A DNA stretch of 64,000 bases from SSSZ01 sp016790965 (GTDB taxonomy: Bacteria > Pseudomonadota > Gammaproteobacteria > Burkholderiales > Rhodocyclaceae), in assembly GCA_016790965.1 (NCBI GenBank), contig JAEUNZ010000048.1, positions 1-64,000 of the forward strand. Reading direction: 5' to 3'. Every line of letters begins with the position of its first letter. Position 1 is the stretch's first letter. Below, piece by piece: positions 14,647-22,509 of the stretch. Made by a program: the position numbers and the translations under genes. Under the pieces are notes generated by a model. It did not search any database, was not told where the DNA came from, and was given only the letters and a program-made list of their open reading frames with translations.

Positions 14647-15528
14647 ATGGGCGCGCTGGGCGCCTCGCCGGCGTCCCTGTCCCGCCTCGCCCTGCGCACC
14701 CGCTGGCGTCTCCTCGATCTTCTGGCCACCCGAGGCGCTGCCGAGGCCGGTCCCCCCGTTCATGTCCTGGGGCTGGTATTTCCGGGCCCGGTAGGGCTGG
14801 CGGCGGGATTCGACCGCCATGGCCGCCTGTTCGAGGGAGCCGCCGCCCTGGGCCTGGGCGCGGTGGAGGCGGGGACCGTGTTCGCCGGGCAGCGCCGGCG
14901 GGTACCCCCGCCCACGGCACAACCCGGGGGGGCGCGCCGGGGAATCAGTCTGGGCAAGCCCCAGGCGATCCCATGGCCCAGCGCCGAGCACGCCTTTCTC
15001 CAGGCCAGGCGCGAGCACGGCGCCGGGGCCGACACCCTCTGTCTCAACCCGGGGCGCGACTGCCCGTCTGCAGCCCGTTTCGCCGGCGTCGTCGCGGCCG
15101 TCACCGAAGCCGAGGCCGGCGGCCGGCCCTTGCTGGTCAAGCTGAGTGCCCATTGGCCGGACCCGGCGGAGGCCGCCGCCCTGTGGGTGGCCGCCGGTGC
15201 CCGGGGAATCCTGGTGGCGGCCGAGGGCAGTGCCGATCCGCCGGGCGTCCTCCTTGCCCTGCGCCGCCGCCTGGGGGCGGGTATCGCCCTGATAAGCGTC
15301 GGCGGCATCGCTTCGGCCCGGGAAGCCCTGGCGCGGCGGGCCGCGGGGGCGGACCTGGTGCAGATCCACCGCGGTCTGGTGCAACGCGGGCCGGCCCTCA
15401 TCGGCGAAATCAACCGGGCCTGGCGCGGCGGTGCTATCCTGCCCGCCCCGTCCGCTTCTGCGCTTCATCGCGCCCAGCCATCATGGATCAAGTCGTCAAG
15501 CTCTACAGCCGCAAGCCCCGCCCCGTGA
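14647..15528 (+). CDS. Diverged dihydroorotate-dehydrogenase-like flavoprotein
   Basis: A 293-residue TIM-barrel protein related to class 2 dihydroorotate dehydrogenase. The region FPGPVGLAAGFDRHG, the strand LGAVEAGTVF and the C-terminal phosphate-site motif SVGGIASAREAL with GADLVQIHRGL are recognisable. The central NRMGFNN-type segment and the catalytic Ser loop of true PyrD are replaced by unrelated sequence (LCLNPGRDCP). It is also shorter than PyrD (about 340 aa). It is therefore probably not the pyrimidine enzyme; an FMN-dependent reaction on another substrate is possible. The start at 14647 is used because the signature begins shortly after. The last 15 codons overlap the next gene and look unconserved. 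Confidence 0.6.
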   Translation: MGALGASPASLSRLALRTRWRLLDLLATRGAAEAGPPVHVLGLVFPGPVGLAAGFDRHGRLFEGAAALGLGAVEAGTVFAGQRRRVPPPTAQPGGARRGISLGKPQAIPWPSAEHAFLQARREHGAGADTLCLNPGRDCPSAARFAGVVAAVTEAEAGGRPLLVKLSAHWPDPAEAAALWVAAGARGILVAAEGSADPPGVLLALRRRLGAGIALISVGGIASAREALARRAAGADLVQIHRGLVQRGPALIGEINRAWRGGAILPAPSASALHRAQPSWIKSSSSTAASPAP

Positions 15529-16286
15529 TCGTCAACGGCGAAACCATCCCCGAGGAGGCCATCGCTGCCGCCACCTCGGATTTCGCCGATTCCCCCAAGC
15601 CCCGCGACGCGGCGGCCCGGGCCCTGGCTGTCCAGGTGCTCCTGCGCCAGCGGGCCGTGGTGGCGCGCATTGATGCCGAGGACGAGGCGACGGCCATTGA
15701 GCGTCTCCTGAGCGCCGAGATTCCCCGGGAGACGGTTTCTGACGAGGAAGTCCGCCGCTATTACGAAGGCAACCCGGACCGCTTTTCCAGCGGTGACCTG
15801 TTCCAGGTGCGCCATATCCTGTTCGACACCCGGGCGGGGGACGAAGAGGCCAAGGAGCGTGCGCGGCAGGCCGCCGACCTGTTGCTGCGGCTCAAGGATC
15901 ATCCCGAAGGCTTCGAAGCTGCCGCCCGCCAGGTTTCGGCCTGCACCAGCGCCGAGGTGGGCGGGCAACTGGGGCAGTTGTCCGCCGGCTCCGTGGTGCC
16001 GGAATTCTGGTCCGCCCTGGTGGCCTTCGGCCGCACCGGGCTCCTGCCCAACCCGGTGGAAACCCGCTTCGGCCTGCACCTGATCCAGGTGGATCATTGT
16101 GTGCGGGGGCGGGTGCTGCCCTTCGAAATCGTCGCCGATCGCATCCGGGAACACCTCGCCGACCGGCGGGACACCCTGGCTCAGCGCGAATACGTGGCAG
16201 GGCTCATTGCCTCGGCGCAGATCAGCGGGGTCGATTTCGGCGATACCTCGCCCGCTGCTCCGGGCCCCGGCTTGCCTCTCGAGTAG
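15483..16286 (+). CDS. PpiC-type (parvulin, NifM-like) peptidyl-prolyl isomerase
   Basis: A 267-residue protein with an N-terminal helical part (about 1-100) and a parvulin domain (about 106-205) starting FQVRHILFDT and containing GGQLGQLSAG and ETRFGLHLIQVD. The layout matches NifM/SurA-like chaperone-isomerases. There is no signal peptide, so it acts in the cytosol like NifM, or lacks a recognisable export signal. It begins inside the 3' end of the dihydroorotate-dehydrogenase-like gene (46-base overlap), so they are co-translated. No nif gene is in the window, so the client protein is unknown. The end is followed by repeat B1. Confidence 0.8.
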   Translation: MDQVVKLYSRKPRPVIVNGETIPEEAIAAATSDFADSPKPRDAAARALAVQVLLRQRAVVARIDAEDEATAIERLLSAEIPRETVSDEEVRRYYEGNPDRFSSGDLFQVRHILFDTRAGDEEAKERARQAADLLLRLKDHPEGFEAAARQVSACTSAEVGGQLGQLSAGSVVPEFWSALVAFGRTGLLPNPVETRFGLHLIQVDHCVRGRVLPFEIVADRIREHLADRRDTLAQREYVAGLIASAQISGVDFGDTSPAAPGPGLPLE

Positions 16287-16315
16287 CGACCGGTGGCCTG
16301 GCCAGGCTGCGATCT

Positions 16316-16488
16316 CTAGTCGTCAGTCAGAGAGGTTTGCGGCTATGCCCAGGAGCGCATCCGCGCCCCGATCGCACGAAACGAACCGCAGCCATGGCTG
16401 AACTGGAGCTATGGCGAAGATGAGCGGCAAAGCGAGCCGGGATGCGGGGCGTGCCGACCCGTGCTGGACCGATCCGACAGACGACTAG
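16316..16488. repeat. Inverted-repeat element, family B copy 1
   Basis: 173 bp, flanked by CTAGTCGTCAGTC and its imperfect complement (GACAGACGACTAG). The interior is similar to copy 2 at 16910, in the same direction. The right-hand CTAG supplies the TAG stop codon of the cupin gene on the minus strand. There is no coding sequence. This copy is the most degenerate of the three. Confidence 0.8.
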
Positions 16489-16889
16489 GCCTCGTCCGGC
16501 AGTCGGGCGTGAATCGCCAGCCAGACGGTGGCCTGGTCGGGATCGGTCCATTCGACGCGGTGGCGGCGGTGGGCGGCTATGGCGATGAATTCCCCGGGGC
16601 CTAGGGAACGCGCTGCGGCCTCGTCAGCGAAGCGCAAACGGGCGGCGCCTTGCAGGACCAGGACCCATTCGTCCCAGGCCTGGTCGTACCAGAAGCCCGG
16701 CGGGCTCGCTTGGCCGGTGGAGACGATGCGCTCGACCTGCAGCCCGGGGCGGGTGAAGAGGGGAGCGAAGTGCTCCTCGCCGCCCGGGGCGGGAAGCCCG
16801 GCCAAGAGATTGCCCGTGCCGGGCTCGCCGACCAGGGCACCTGCGTTTTGGTCGGACCGGATGGGGCCCTTGCAGAGGGTGGAGGCCAT
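16485..16889 (-). CDS. Cupin-domain protein
   Basis: A 134-residue single-domain cupin. The first motif region (GFWYDQAWDEWVLVLQGAARLRF) and the second (LGPGEFIAIAAHRRHRVEW) are visible. The metal-binding His set is incomplete in motif 1, so metal binding is uncertain, while the second motif keeps His residues. It could be a sugar- or small-molecule-binding protein. The gene is bracketed by two family B repeats in the same orientation. Its stop codon lies in copy B1, and its start is 21 bases from copy B2. This arrangement suggests that the gene and the repeats may have moved together. Confidence 0.75.
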   Translation of the reverse strand: MASTLCKGPIRSDQNAGALVGEPGTGNLLAGLPAPGGEEHFAPLFTRPGLQVERIVSTGQASPPGFWYDQAWDEWVLVLQGAARLRFADEAAARSLGPGEFIAIAAHRRHRVEWTDPDQATVWLAIHARLPDEA

Positions 16890-16909
16890 GGCGCGATTTC
16901 GCCGAGCGT

Positions 16910-17077
16910 CTAGTAGTCAGTCAGATAGGTTGGCGTGAATGCCGAGGCGCGCATCCGCGCCCGGATCGCGCGAAGCGAACCGCAGCCATAGCCGAAGCTC
17001 TGGCGAGGATGAGCGACAAAGCGAGCGGGGATGCGGGGCGGGCCGAACATCGCTGAACCTATGTGACCGCCTACTAG
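16910..17077. repeat. Inverted-repeat element, family B copy 2
   Basis: 168 bp with terminal repeats CTAGTAGTCAGTCAGATAGG and the complement of CTAGTAGGCGGTCACATAGG. The interior contains GCCATAGC-CGAA-GCTCTGGC, a degenerate form of the palindromic core. The right-hand CTAG gives the TAG stop of the minus-strand gene ending at 17074. It has the same orientation as copy 1; the exact length equals copy 3 (62422), which is inverted. Confidence 0.85.
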
Positions 17078-18291
17078 GCGCCGTGCAGCGGGAGCGCCGC
17101 GATGCGGCGTTCGATTTCGTCGGCCAGGCGGCGATAGGCCGGGCTGCCCGGGCCGCCGAAGCGGCGGCTGAATTCCGGCTGGTGCAGGAATTCGGGTAGG
17201 TCGGCGAGGGAGGGCATGAAGTCTGCCTCGCCGAAGGGCCCGGCCAAGGCGGCCTCCAGGCGCGAGGAGCCGCCGGCCACCGCTTCACCGAAACGGGTTC
17301 CGGCCCGGTCGGCGGCCAGGTCGGCGAAGGAGAAGCCGCTGCCCCGGCGGGCGTCTTCCAGTTCCTTGTACAGACCGACGGCGTCGGCGGCCGGTTCGCC
17401 GGCCCAGGCGGCCACGGCGGCCGAGACGCCGAAATGTTGGGCGCTGTCGTGGCGGTGCGCCAGTATCAGCTTGACTCGGCGCGGCTGGGGCCAGGCCTTG
17501 GCTTGCGGGACCAGGGCGGCGAGATCCTTTTCGTACAGGTACACCGCCAGGACGAGGAGCGCCGCCTTGCGGCCGGGGCGGTCCCGGGCGTCGGAGAGAA
17601 GGGGCTTGAGGATTTCGGCCAGGGGGACGGGGCTGCCCGCGGCCCGATGGTCCACCAGGGCGGCGAGGGCCTTCTGAGCGGTCTCCAGGCGTGCCACCTC
17701 GGCGGGCTCCAGCGCGACGCTGCGGGCTTGGCGCAGGAGGTCCGGTTCCCAGACGTAGCGCACCACCAGGGCGTTGGCCTGGGCGTCGCGGGCCAGGGCG
17801 CGCACGGCGGCCTTGGCGCTGTGCCACTCGGCGTCGCGGTTGAAGCGGGCCAGCAGGGCGGTGAGGCCCTTTTCCGCCAGTCCGGCGGGCAGGGGAAGCT
17901 GGCCGACGGAAACGCTGCGCAGGCGCGGTTCGCCTTCCCCCAGGGCCACGGCGAGGCGCAGGTTGAGAAAGCGCCCGGCGGGCAGGGCGCGGGTGAAGCG
18001 CAGTTCCACCGCTTCGTCGGTAAGGGAAAGGGCGCCGCGGCCCTTCAGGTAGCGCCCCGCCAGGAAATTGGCCGCCTCGTCGAGCAGGGTCGCCGGCAGG
18101 GCCACTTGGCGGGTTTCGCCGCGCTGGAAGTGGCGGGGATCGTTGGCCTTGAACAGATCCCTGGCCTGCCCGACCGCGCGGGGATTGAGGGCCTCGCCCC
18201 GCAGGACCAGGGGTTCGCCCTCTAGCGCCAGGGCCAGCAGGACGCCGACGCCGACCAGCAGGCCGAGGAGCAGGAGGGCGAGGCGTTTCAT
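17074..18291 (-). CDS. Membrane-anchored or exported protein of unknown function
   Basis: A 405-residue protein with a strong N-terminal hydrophobic helix (residues 4-22, LALLLLGLLVGVGVLLAL) that acts as signal or anchor. The remainder is soluble and periplasmic by prediction, rich in Ala, Leu and Arg. It contains a segment (YKELEDARRGSGFSFADLAADRAGTRFGEAVA) similar to families of uncharacterised proteobacterial proteins, but no named domain can be assigned. ATG 18291 is preferred to a TTG two codons upstream. It lies 12 bases after prfB on the same strand and is probably in its operon. The stop codon comes from repeat B2. Confidence 0.65.
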   Translation of the reverse strand: MKRLALLLLGLLVGVGVLLALALEGEPLVLRGEALNPRAVGQARDLFKANDPRHFQRGETRQVALPATLLDEAANFLAGRYLKGRGALSLTDEAVELRFTRALPAGRFLNLRLAVALGEGEPRLRSVSVGQLPLPAGLAEKGLTALLARFNRDAEWHSAKAAVRALARDAQANALVVRYVWEPDLLRQARSVALEPAEVARLETAQKALAALVDHRAAGSPVPLAEILKPLLSDARDRPGRKAALLVLAVYLYEKDLAALVPQAKAWPQPRRVKLILAHRHDSAQHFGVSAAVAAWAGEPAADAVGLYKELEDARRGSGFSFADLAADRAGTRFGEAVAGGSSRLEAALAGPFGEADFMPSLADLPEFLHQPEFSRRFGGPGSPAYRRLADEIERRIAALPLHGA

Positions 18292-18303
18292 GCGCAAGGG
18301 CTC

Positions 18304-19408
18304 TTAGACGCCCTGCTTCAGACTGGCCTCGATGAAGGCGTCGAGGTCGCCGTCGAGAACCGCCTGGGTATTGCCCACTTCGTAATTGGTGCGCAGATCC
18401 TTGATGCGGGACTGGTCCAGCACGTAGGAGCGGATCTGGTGGCCCCAGCCGATGTCGGACTTGGCGTCTTCCAGCTTCTGCTGTTCGGCCTGCTGCTTGC
18501 GCAACGCGTGCTCGTAGAGGCGGGCCCGCAGCATCTTCCAGGCTTCGTCACGGTTTCTGTGCTGGGAACGGTCGTTCTGGCACTGGACGACGATGTTGGT
18601 CGGGATGTGGGTGAGGCGCACCGCCGAGTCGGTCTTGTTGATGTGCTGGCCGCCGGCGCCGGAGGCACGGAAGGTGTCGGTGCGCACGTCGGCGGGGTTG
18701 ATCTCGATTTCGATGGAGTCATCGACTTCCGGATAGACGAAGACCGAGGTGAAGCTGGTATGGCGCCGCGCGTTGGAGTCGAAGGGGCTCTTGCGCACCA
18801 GGCGGTGGATGCCGGTCTCGGTGCGCAGGGTGCCGTAGCAGTAGTCGCCGGTGAATTTGATCGTGGCGCTCTTGATGCCGGCCACGTCACCTTCGGACTC
18901 TTCCATGACTTCGACGCCGAAGCCCTTCTTCTCGCCGTACTTGACGTACATGCGCAGCAGCATGGAAGCCCAATCCTGGGCCTCGGTGCCGCCGGCACCG
19001 GCCTGGATTTCCAGGAAGCAGGGGTTGGGATCCTGGGGGTTGTTGAACATGCGGCGGAATTCCAGGGCGGCAATCTTTTCTTCCAGCCCGGCGTTGTCGG
19101 CTTCCACCGAGAGCAGGGTCTCGTCGTCACCTTCCTCCTTGCCCAGGGCGAAGAGTTCACGACCGTCGTCGATGCCTTGCTGGACGTCTTCCAGCACCAG
19201 CACGATGTTTTCCAGGGATTTCTTTTCCCGCCCCAGTTCCTGGGCGCGCTGGGCGTCGTCCCAGATTCTGGGGTCTTCCAGTTCCTGGTTGAGGAGGGTC
19301 AGGCGTTCGCGCTTGTGATCGTAGTCAAAGATACCTCCGCAGATCGGTGGCGCGCTGCGCCAGGTCGTCGAGGGCGTTGGAGATGCTGTTCTGGCGTTCT
19401 GCTTCCAT
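18304..19408 (-). CDS. prfB: Peptide chain release factor 2, with programmed +1 frameshift
   Basis: RF2 reads UGA and UAA stop codons and triggers release of the finished protein. The gene is in two frames: ATG 19408 encodes 27 residues (MEAERQNSIS...RRYL), then an in-frame TGA. A +1 shift at CTT-T-GAC joins the main frame, giving 367 residues in total, the normal size. The SPF anticodon-like motif (RKSPFDSN) and the catalytic GGQ (GAGGQHINKTDS) are present. The shift is autoregulatory: when RF2 is scarce, ribosomes pause at UGA and slip. A gene prediction starting at the GTG at 19203 would miss 67 N-terminal residues. lysS, often next, is not here. Confidence 0.95.
19324..19340 (-). promoter_or_regulatory. 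RF2 programmed frameshift site
   Basis: On the minus strand the sequence is GCGGAGGTATCTTTGAC. A Shine-Dalgarno-like GGAGG lies three bases before the slippery CTT, which is followed by the stop TGA and a C. This is the same arrangement as in Escherichia coli prfB. The internal ribosome site pushes the ribosome forward one base. Confidence 0.95.
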
Positions 19409-19531
19409 GGAATTCGTTCCGCAAATGTTGCAAAGCGGCAATTATAGCCGGGGCGGTCGGCATCCCGGGGCGATTGACGCTCCGGGCCCCTGCGCTACAG
19501 TGCTGCCTGAAACTCATTCCCGCGAGACGCC

Positions 19532-20992
19532 ATGAAGCTGAACGACCCCTCCCTCTGGAAGAGCAGGGCCTACCTCGACGGCCGCTGGGTCGAGGCCGAC
19601 GACGGCGCGAGCTTCGCCGTCGACAATCCTGCCGACGGCCTTGAAATTGCCCGCGTCGCCGACCTGGGGCCGCGGGAGACGGAGGCCGCCATCGCGGCCG
19701 CCGCTGCGGCCCTGCCGGCCTGGCGGGCGCGCACGGCCAGAGACAGGGCGGCGGTGCTGCGCCGCTGGCACGATCTGATCCTCGATCACACGGAGGATCT
19801 GGCGACCCTCATGACCCTGGAGCAGGGCAAGCCCCTGGCGGAGGCCCGGGGCGAGGTGGCCTACGGTGCGTCCTTCGTCGAATGGTTCGCCGAGGAGGGC
19901 AAGCGCGTCTATGGCGACCTGATCCCCTCGCCGGCGACGGACCGGCGCCTTCTGGTGCTCAAGCAGCCGGTGGGGGTGACGGCGGCAATCACGCCCTGGA
20001 ACTTCCCCTTGGCCATGATCACCCGCAAGGTGGCGCCGGCCCTGGCCGCCGGCTGCACCTCGGTGGTCAAGCCGGCCGAGGCGACGCCATTGTCGGCCCT
20101 TGCCCTGGCCGAACTGGCGGTGCGGGCGGGGATTCCTCCCGGTGTCCTCAACGTGGTGACCACGGCGCGGCCGGCGCTGGTGGGCGAGACGCTCACCGCC
20201 AGCCCCCTGGTGCGCAAGCTCTCCTTCACCGGCTCTACCCCCGTGGGCAAGCGCCTCATGGCCCAGTGCGCCGGGACGGTGAAGCGCCTTTCCCTGGAAC
20301 TAGGGGGCAACGCGCCCTTCATCGTCTTCGACGACGCCGACCTCGACGCCGCCGTGCGGGGCGCCCTGCTTTCCAAGTACCGCAATGCGGGCCAGACCTG
20401 TGTCTGCGCCAACCGAATCCTTGTGCAGGACGGCATTCACGAGGCATTCGCCACCCGTCTGGCGCAGGCGGTTTCCGGCCTGGCGGTGGGCGATGGCTTC
20501 GATCTGCAAACCCAGGTGGGGCCGCTCATCAACGCCGCCGCGCTGGATAAGGTGGAGCGTCTGGTGGCCGACGCCATGGCCCGGGGCGCGCAGGCGCTGG
20601 TGGGGGGGAGCCGCCACGCCAGGGGCGGCCACTTTTACGCCCCTACCGTGCTCACCGGGGCGACGCCGGCCATGGCCTTGGCCGAGGAGGAAATCTTCGG
20701 GCCGGTGGCGCCGCTCTTCCGTTTCGGGAGCGAGGATGAGGCCGTGGCACTGGCCAACGCCACCCGCTCCGGGTTGGCCGCCTACTTCTACGCCCGCGAC
20801 CTGGGTCGCGTCTGGCGAGTGGCGGAACGCCTGGAGTACGGCATGGTGGCGGTCAACGAGGGCATCCTGTCCAACGAGGTGGCGCCCTTCGGCGGGGTGA
20901 AGGAATCCGGCATCGGCCGCGAGGGCTCCCGCTACGGCATCGACGAATACCTGGAGATGAAGTACGTCTGCCTGGGGGGGCTGGCTTCCTGA
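19532..20992 (+). CDS. gabD: Succinate-semialdehyde dehydrogenase
   Basis: A 486-residue aldehyde dehydrogenase that oxidises succinate semialdehyde to succinate with NAD(P)+. The general base Glu256 (LELGGNAPF) and the catalytic Cys290 (GQTCVCANR) are in place, as are the cofactor motifs PWNFPLAM and FTGSTPVGK. The second Cys two residues after the first (CVC) is typical of GabD. The N-terminus NDPSLWKSRAYLDGRWVEA is also GabD-like. The gene stands alone, divergent from prfB. Its stop codon belongs to repeat A2. Confidence 0.9.
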   Translation: MKLNDPSLWKSRAYLDGRWVEADDGASFAVDNPADGLEIARVADLGPRETEAAIAAAAAALPAWRARTARDRAAVLRRWHDLILDHTEDLATLMTLEQGKPLAEARGEVAYGASFVEWFAEEGKRVYGDLIPSPATDRRLLVLKQPVGVTAAITPWNFPLAMITRKVAPALAAGCTSVVKPAEATPLSALALAELAVRAGIPPGVLNVVTTARPALVGETLTASPLVRKLSFTGSTPVGKRLMAQCAGTVKRLSLELGGNAPFIVFDDADLDAAVRGALLSKYRNAGQTCVCANRILVQDGIHEAFATRLAQAVSGLAVGDGFDLQTQVGPLINAAALDKVERLVADAMARGAQALVGGSRHARGGHFYAPTVLTGATPAMALAEEEIFGPVAPLFRFGSEDEAVALANATRSGLAAYFYARDLGRVWRVAERLEYGMVAVNEGILSNEVAPFGGVKESGIGREGSRYGIDEYLEMKYVCLGGLAS

Positions 20993-21154
20993 GAGCCTGT
21001 GAAAATTTCATTCACCCCCTCTCGTCATGCCCAGCCGCGCCCGCTCGGCGTTGCCAATGCTCGCCATAGCCCGGGTTATGGCTGGGCTTGGCGCCTTGAT
21101 CGTGCACAGATGTGCACGCCGCTCGGCTGCTCCCGAAAAATTCACAGGCTCTGA
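20990..21154. repeat. Inverted-repeat element, family A copy 2
   Basis: 165 bp, the same length as copy 1. The ends are the best preserved: TGAGAGCCTGTGAA and its complement TTCACAGGCTCTGA. The interior has GCCATAGC (21063-21070) and GGTTATGGC (21073-21081) as a hairpin, and a GTGCACAGATGTGCAC palindrome further right. The first TGA is the stop codon of gabD. Confidence 0.85.
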
Positions 21155-21203
21155 GCCGGCCGGCGCCGCCCCCGGTCCCATCGGCGGGGGGCGGGAGAGG
21201 CTC

Positions 21204-21557
21204 TCAGTCGGCCCGGTGCAGGTGCAGTTCGCCGGTGTTGCTGCGGGTGGCGTTGATGACCACCTGGCTGATCTGGACCTGGGGGGACACATCGGTGTAG
21301 TTGGGGATGTCGGCCATGATGACGCCTTCGTGGGGACCGAAGGCGGCCTGGAAGGCTTCCACGCTGTCGAAGAACAGATGGCATACGGCGGCGAAGGGCG
21401 CACCGCCGCCTTCGCCCGCGACCCCCGCATCGACGGCGATGCCCTTGCAGGCCGCCCCTAGCTTGTCGCGCACCATGGGCATGTGGCTGTTGCAGTAATA
21501 CTCCAGGTCGAAGTGGCTGCCCGGGGCGTTGGGGTAGAGCACGGATACCTTGATCAT
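21204..21557 (-). CDS. EthD-family protein
   Basis: A 117-residue ferredoxin-like fold protein of the EthD family. It begins MIKVSVLYPN and has the characteristic DLEYYCNSHMPMV segment and the C-terminal YTDVSPQVQISQVV. EthD proteins act as small dimers, some in degradation of ethers or polyketide-type compounds, but most have unknown roles. The ATG at 21557 is the natural family start; the open frame upstream is not coding. The ankyrin gene lies upstream on the same strand, 97 bases away. Confidence 0.85.
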   Translation of the reverse strand: MIKVSVLYPNAPGSHFDLEYYCNSHMPMVRDKLGAACKGIAVDAGVAGEGGGAPFAAVCHLFFDSVEAFQAAFGPHEGVIMADIPNYTDVSPQVQISQVVINATRSNTGELHLHRAD

Positions 21558-21654
21558 GGCGATGCCTCCATGTGGGTTGGGCGACGAAAACGGAATGGCG
21601 GATCGAGTTGCCGCAGGAGGCCGGCCAACGAGCCCTGCGCCCTTGGCGCGACCG

Positions 21655-22380
21655 CTATTCCTTCTTTTTCCAGAATCGTTTGATGCCGAAATCGAGCGGC
21701 GGTGCCTCGACCTCGGGTTCCTTCGGGGCCTCGGGGGGCGCGTCCCGGTTGGCCATGCGCATGATGTCGGCGTTGAGGGCGTTGGTGTCGACGCCGTAGC
21801 AGCCCTGCAGGTCGATTTCCTCGATTTCGGCACCAGCCTTGGCCATCCATTCGGGTACTTCCGGCGCGAAAGGCGCGGGTGCGGGGGGCGGGGGCGCCGC
21901 GGCGGCGGAATTGGTCGTCTCGGCAGCGGGGCCGTGGTTGGGGTCAACGGCGGCGGGCCGTGGCACCGGGGCCGAGGGCGGTGCGCCGGCGGCGAGGCGG
22001 GTAGCCTCGCGGCCGGCCCGGTTGGCGATGCCCTGGGCGGCGAGTTTTTCGGCCAGGGTGAGGCCGATGTCCAGGCCGGCGGGAATTTCAGTCCCCAGTT
22101 CAACCAGCAGGCGGACGGCATCCTTCTTGCCACCGCGACGGGCGACGGCCAGCAGGCTCTCGGCCCGGCTGTCGCTGCGCAGCAGGTTGACCTCGGCGCC
22201 GCGGGAAACCAGGCTGCGGATGATGTCCAAATGGCCGTTGTAGGCGGCGATGCGCAGGGGCAGGCCGGGGATGCCGATATTGTCGGGCAGGTTGGGGTCG
22301 GCCCCGGCATCCAGGGCGGCATTGACGGCGGCGGGGTCGCCGGCCCGCAGGGCGGCAATGAGTTGATCGGTGGGGCGCAT
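21655..22380 (-). CDS. Ankyrin-repeat protein
   Basis: A 241-residue protein with two to three ankyrin repeats in the N-terminal half (DQLIAALRAGDPAAVNAALDAG; LPLRIAAYNGHLDIIRSLVSRGAEVN; SLLAVARRGGKKDAVRLLVELG). A Pro/Ala-rich linker (about residues 135-180) and an acidic C-terminal part ending in FGIKRFWKKKE follow. It should bind other proteins; no signal peptide is seen. The start is uncertain: ATG 22380 just before the first repeat is used, while an ATG at 22416 would add 12 residues. Neither has a clear ribosome site. Confidence 0.75.
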   Translation of the reverse strand: MRPTDQLIAALRAGDPAAVNAALDAGADPNLPDNIGIPGLPLRIAAYNGHLDIIRSLVSRGAEVNLLRSDSRAESLLAVARRGGKKDAVRLLVELGTEIPAGLDIGLTLAEKLAAQGIANRAGREATRLAAGAPPSAPVPRPAAVDPNHGPAAETTNSAAAAPPPPAPAPFAPEVPEWMAKAGAEIEEIDLQGCYGVDTNALNADIMRMANRDAPPEAPKEPEVEAPPLDFGIKRFWKKKE

Positions 22381-22509
22381 GGTCGGGACGGGGGCGGCGT
22401 GGGGCGGGACGAGCATGGGAATTATGAGCTTCGGCCGGAAAAACGTTAACCGGGACATGGAATGGCGCGGCGGTCCGGGACACAAAGCATTCCGGGACTC
22501 GACAAGCGG

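Noticed and set aside
16316..17077. Family B repeats as attachment sites of an integrated element
   Set aside because: No integrase, phage or tRNA gene is nearby and a third copy lies 45 kb away in inverted orientation; a miniature transposable element explains them better.
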